Assembly (NCBI RefSeq): GCF_040546815.1 | Contig: NZ_JBEPOO010000001.1 | Span: 2,728,001-2,792,000 of the forward strand | Length of the DNA stretch: 64,000 nt | From: Devosia sp. 2618 | GTDB lineage: Bacteria > Pseudomonadota > Alphaproteobacteria > Rhizobiales > Devosiaceae | Direction of reading: 5' to 3' | Shown: positions 61,146 through 64,000 of the stretch, piece by piece | Numbering within the stretch: the first letter of the stretch is position 1 | Layout of the letters: every line of letters starts with the position of its first letter | The notes under the pieces: generated by a model | Seen by the model: only the letters and a program-made list of their open reading frames with translations | What the model was told of the DNA's origin: nothing | Database searches by the model: none | Translations under genes and position numbers: made by a program

Positions 61146-61301
61146 TTGCCCCAAAGGGGAATCGTGTTGGCCATCAGGTGGTGATAGGCGTTTTTTAGCC
61201 TTGCGTCGAGGTTTGGGCTATGGCAGTAGAGCCCCCGTCGCGGCGGGCAAGTGCCCCACGACAAATCAGCGGCCTTGCTCACCAGCCAGACCGCCCCAGA
61301 T

Positions 61302-61376
<75 letters not shown>

Positions 61377-61468
61377 GTCTACCCCGTTGAATTCCCAGAA
61401 GTATCTGGTTTTGTTAGGTGATTTGAAACTGCCGGTGATACACACAGGTAGTCCACATGGTCCTTTCA

Positions 61469-63220
61469 ATGCCCCGTCCCTATAAGCACCCGAAGACCGG
61501 CGTGTACTGGTATCGCCAACGCACCCCAGCGTTGATTAGGGCGGTAGCGGCGGGCAAGTCCGTGATTGTCACAATCGATTGCCGCATATCACAGCCCAAG
61601 ATCGGTGCCACTGTGCAGGTGTCGCTGGGGACGAAGGACGTAGCGGAGGCCAAGCGGCTCGCTGGCGAAGCGCAGTCGCAGTTCGACCAAGTCTGGCTGA
61701 GCTTCAACAATGCCCCGGTCAAGCTGAGCCTCAGGCAGATTGTCGCCTTGGCCGGGGAAGTCTACCGCGCCTGGAAGCTGATGCTAGAGGATGAGCCCGG
61801 CAGCGCTGTTGATTGGGCAGCAAGGCGTGAACGGCGCGAGAGATGGGACGGCAAGCCGCAACCATTACCGACGCAACGAGCGCTCATGATTGATCCCCCG
61901 CCCAGCCTGCGAGAAAAATGGGGCTCATGGGTAGATGGGGCGCTGCTTGAACATCACCTCACCGTCGATACCGAGACCTACCAGCGCCTCCTGGTGGAGT
62001 TCGACAGGGCGCTCAGGGACGTGTTCGATCTGTTGGAGAGGCGAGCCAATGGGGACTACAGCCCCGACCTAGTCGGTCAACGCTTTCCCACCGTAGAACT
62101 GCCAGCGCAGGCCGAGAAACGTACCGAGGTTGGGGGCGGAAACCAGGATGCGTTGACCTTATCCGCATTGCTCGATCACAAGCAGGCCACGCAGTCAAAG
62201 AAGGCGCGGACCTTCGATACCTACCGGGCCAAGATTGCCGACCTAGTGAAGCTCATCGGGCACGAGGACGCCGCAACCATCACCCGTGATGATGTGCGGA
62301 GGTGGCGAGACGCGCTCATTGGGCGGGGCCTGGCAACCAAGACTATCAATGATCAGTATCTTGCGGCGCTCAAGTCCACCCTCCGCCATGGGGTCAAGGA
62401 ATTCAGCTTGGCGTCCAATGTTGCCGACCTAATCCGCGATGAGCGTGATGCCCCTACCACCGATGGCGGGAAGGGCTACAGCGCGGAGCAGGCCAAGGCC
62501 ATATTGGCCGCCACGTTCCGTGGCAGTCAGAAGTCACTATCAGCACCTCACCAGCGGGCGGTGTTTTGGGTGCCATGGATAAGCGCCTACACCGGCCTGC
62601 GTGTCAGTGAGATTACGCAGTTTCAGGGACGCCATCTGCGCCGCGAGGACGACGTTACGTTCATGCTCATCACCCCGGAAGACGGCAGCACCAAAGGCGG
62701 CAACGCCTGGACCATGGCCATTCATCCACACCTGATCGAGATGGGCCTGATAGACATGTTCCAGGCCATCGGTGATGGGCCTGCCTTCTACACCCCCTAT
62801 CCGGCCGGGACGGACCTGAAAGCGCTGGAAGATCACAGGGCCGGAGAAAGCGCTGGCAAAGTTGCAAACTGGATCACCGAAGAACTGGGCATCGCCGCAC
62901 CGGGAGGCAGGCCAAATCATGCTTGGCGGCATTCGTTCACAAGCCTGTGCCGGAAGCACAGAGTAGATAAAGAGCCGCGCGACTTCATGCTTGGCAGCCG
63001 GTCGCAGACGGACGCCCGCGAGGGCTATGGGGATTGGCCGCCAGATGTCATTGACGCAGAAATCAGGAAGCTGCCCCGATTTGAAGTGGCAATGACGGAC
63101 TGGCGACCAACACTGGAAACGGTTCGTCCCGAGCCGATCAGGAACACCGCGAAGTCACCTAAAGCACAGCGCCCAAGCCTTCGATTGAGAAAGCCAAGGG
63201 CCATCAAGGAGCGCCTGTAG
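61469..63220 (+). CDS. int: tyrosine recombinase / phage integrase (tRNA-Thr element)
   Basis: The product has 583 residues from the ATG at 61469 (61457 is also possible). MPRPYKHPKTGVYWYRQRTP is the DUF6538-type N-terminal start. The catalytic domain has Arg in AYTGLRVSEITQF, HAWRHSFTSLCRKH for the HxxR box, and Tyr in DAREGYGDW. Between them lies a long central region with a core-binding domain (TFDTYRAKIADLVKLIGHED). It should integrate at the tRNA-Thr gene just upstream. Confidence 0.94.
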   Translation: MPRPYKHPKTGVYWYRQRTPALIRAVAAGKSVIVTIDCRISQPKIGATVQVSLGTKDVAEAKRLAGEAQSQFDQVWLSFNNAPVKLSLRQIVALAGEVYRAWKLMLEDEPGSAVDWAARRERRERWDGKPQPLPTQRALMIDPPPSLREKWGSWVDGALLEHHLTVDTETYQRLLVEFDRALRDVFDLLERRANGDYSPDLVGQRFPTVELPAQAEKRTEVGGGNQDALTLSALLDHKQATQSKKARTFDTYRAKIADLVKLIGHEDAATITRDDVRRWRDALIGRGLATKTINDQYLAALKSTLRHGVKEFSLASNVADLIRDERDAPTTDGGKGYSAEQAKAILAATFRGSQKSLSAPHQRAVFWVPWISAYTGLRVSEITQFQGRHLRREDDVTFMLITPEDGSTKGGNAWTMAIHPHLIEMGLIDMFQAIGDGPAFYTPYPAGTDLKALEDHRAGESAGKVANWITEELGIAAPGGRPNHAWRHSFTSLCRKHRVDKEPRDFMLGSRSQTDAREGYGDWPPDVIDAEIRKLPRFEVAMTDWRPTLETVRPEPIRNTAKSPKAQRPSLRLRKPRAIKERL

Positions 63221-63357
63221 CAGCCCCATGGCGGGCTCATGGGCGGCTTGATGCAGACTGGCTGGCATTGCCCGGCCGGCTGCTTGTTGACGCCTGTGGG
63301 CCTCTTCGGGGGCTGCTTTGGCCCGGTCTTTCGACCACCAATCTCAGGAAATTTCTC

Positions 63358-63615
63358 ATGCGTAGTATCGCTAATTTCGTTCACAACGCCGGTCTCGATC
63401 TACGGGAGACGCTGGCTCAACACTTCGACCTTTTCCATGATGGCCACAAGCCAGTCGCCATCTACCTGCGCATCCCCTTCACCCCCATCAGCGCCTTCAT
63501 TGAGCTTGTCACCGCCCCGGTAGGGTTTGGCCATAAGCGCGGTGCCGGGCAGTGGGAGTTCTTCGCTGGGCGGCTCCAGGGCGTCTTCTGCATTGAACCA
63601 GCAGCGGGGCAGTGA
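63358..63615 (+). CDS. small protein of unknown function in the tRNA-Thr element
   Basis: The product has 85 residues from the ATG at 63358 with AGGAAA upstream. It starts MRSIANFVHNAGLDLRETLA; the middle contains FTPISAFIELVTAPVGFGHK. No family is recognised. The end overlaps the next start by four bases. Confidence 0.6.
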   Translation: MRSIANFVHNAGLDLRETLAQHFDLFHDGHKPVAIYLRIPFTPISAFIELVTAPVGFGHKRGAGQWEFFAGRLQGVFCIEPAAGQ

Positions 63616-63818
63616 GCGCCATGAGTATCATTGCAGGTATCGCCACGCTCATCGGCTTGACCGTGTTGCTGGCGCTTCTTCATGGCATCCTCCGGGGCTC
63701 CAGTCAGTTCATGAACATGCTGCTGGCCTATAGCTATCTCAGCCTGCCGATCAAATGCCTCGGCTGGTTTGGGGCGGCATGGGCTGGGATGTCAGTGTTT
63801 AGCGCCATGGGCGGCTAA
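63612..63818 (+). CDS. small two-helix membrane protein
   Basis: The product has 68 residues from GTG at 63612, overlapping the previous stop (GTGA); an ATG at 63621 is an alternative. A first hydrophobic helix (SIIAGIATLIGLTVLLALLH) and a second (about residues 48–66, CLGWFGAAWAGMSVFSAMGG) are separated by a short loop. Function unknown. Confidence 0.6.
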   Translation: MSAMSIIAGIATLIGLTVLLALLHGILRGSSQFMNMLLAYSYLSLPIKCLGWFGAAWAGMSVFSAMGG

Positions 63819-63852
63819 CGGCCTCAGTCGGGGCGTCTTCAAAAGTGGATTT

Positions 63853-63935
63853 CCACTCACCTTAGGAGGCCACTCACTACGGGGCTATAATGGCCCCCAG
63901 CATAGCGGCCTCCGAATGCCACCCACCTTAGGAGG
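63853..63935 (+). repeat. direct repeat of a ribosome-site-like 17-mer
   Basis: CCACTCACCTTAGGAGG (63853–63869) and CCACCCACCTTAGGAGG (63919–63935) differ at one base and start 66 bp apart. Each includes TTAGGAGG. The first copy is not followed by a start codon at suitable distance, so this is a repeat rather than two gene starts. Confidence 0.7.
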
Positions 63936-63936
63936 A

Positions 63937-64000
63937 ATGCCCGAAATCCGGGCTCTTCATGACCATAAACCCGAGAACAGCATGCACGAATTACAAATCC
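63937..64000 (+). CDS. start of a truncated reading frame at the right edge
   Basis: From ATG at 63937 the frame is open to the window end (MPEIRALHDHKPENSMHELQ). A second in-frame ATG at 63982 is equally possible: AGGAGG is only one base from the first ATG, which is too close for good initiation. Too short to judge the product. Confidence 0.3.
   Translation, partial: MPEIRALHDHKPENSMHELQI

Overview
The window is GC-rich alphaproteobacterial DNA. The chromosomal block yacG–maf–infA–UPF0262/phosphatase–hisD–DUF2948–murA next to tRNA-Phe is a known Hyphomicrobiales (Rhizobiales) arrangement. A TGA-N9-TCA iron operator of the RirA type supports that order. A PQQ-dehydrogenase cluster and rich peptide transport would suit a Devosia-like bacterium, but the genus is inference.

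Layout. (1) Positions 1–5846, minus strand: a quinoprotein alcohol dehydrogenase cluster. It holds cytochrome c, a PQQ dehydrogenase, a periplasmic MxaJ/XoxJ-like protein, a degenerate M50-like membrane protein, an unknown membrane protein and the start of a BatA/vWA membrane protein cut by the window edge. (2) Positions 6336–8084: a GT-C type membrane glycosyltransferase-like gene. (3) Positions 8332–52161: a 43.8 kb integrated element. It is bounded by a 52 bp perfect direct repeat: the 3' end of tRNA-Phe is repeated at the left end, and the intact tRNA-Phe lies at the right end. The left end carries a tyrosine integrase, two divergent ribbon-helix-helix genes around three evenly spaced operators, and a string of small translationally coupled phage genes ending with an HNH nuclease. 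No capsid, terminase or tail genes are present. The middle (about 16.4–48.6 kb) is metabolic cargo. The right end has a second GcrA-like HTH gene, a small DNA-binding protein, a Fic enzyme and a VasI-like exported protein.

(4) Positions 52187–61301: backbone, with an iron-regulated siderophore or haem binding protein, yacG, maf, infA, an in-frame UPF0262–phosphatase fusion, hisD, DUF2948, a Tat-exported bicovalent flavoprotein, murA and a 54-residue basic protein. (5) From tRNA-Thr at 61302 a second integrated element begins with its own integrase and runs off the right edge.

The cargo reads as a catabolic system for N-acylated or peptide-linked organosulfur compounds. Two dipeptide-type ABC transporters and three binding proteins would import substrate. 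Two M20 amidohydrolases, an amidase and an aspartoacylase-like enzyme would remove acyl groups. A PLP C–S lyase would release the sulfur group, and a four-domain rhodanese and a three-histidine thiol dioxygenase would process thiol or persulfide. A YeiH-type exporter under a divergent YeiE/CysL-like LysR regulator would handle sulfite, and a cytosolic BisC-type molybdenum enzyme would reduce sulfoxides. Each family assignment is read from sequence motifs. The combined pathway is inference.
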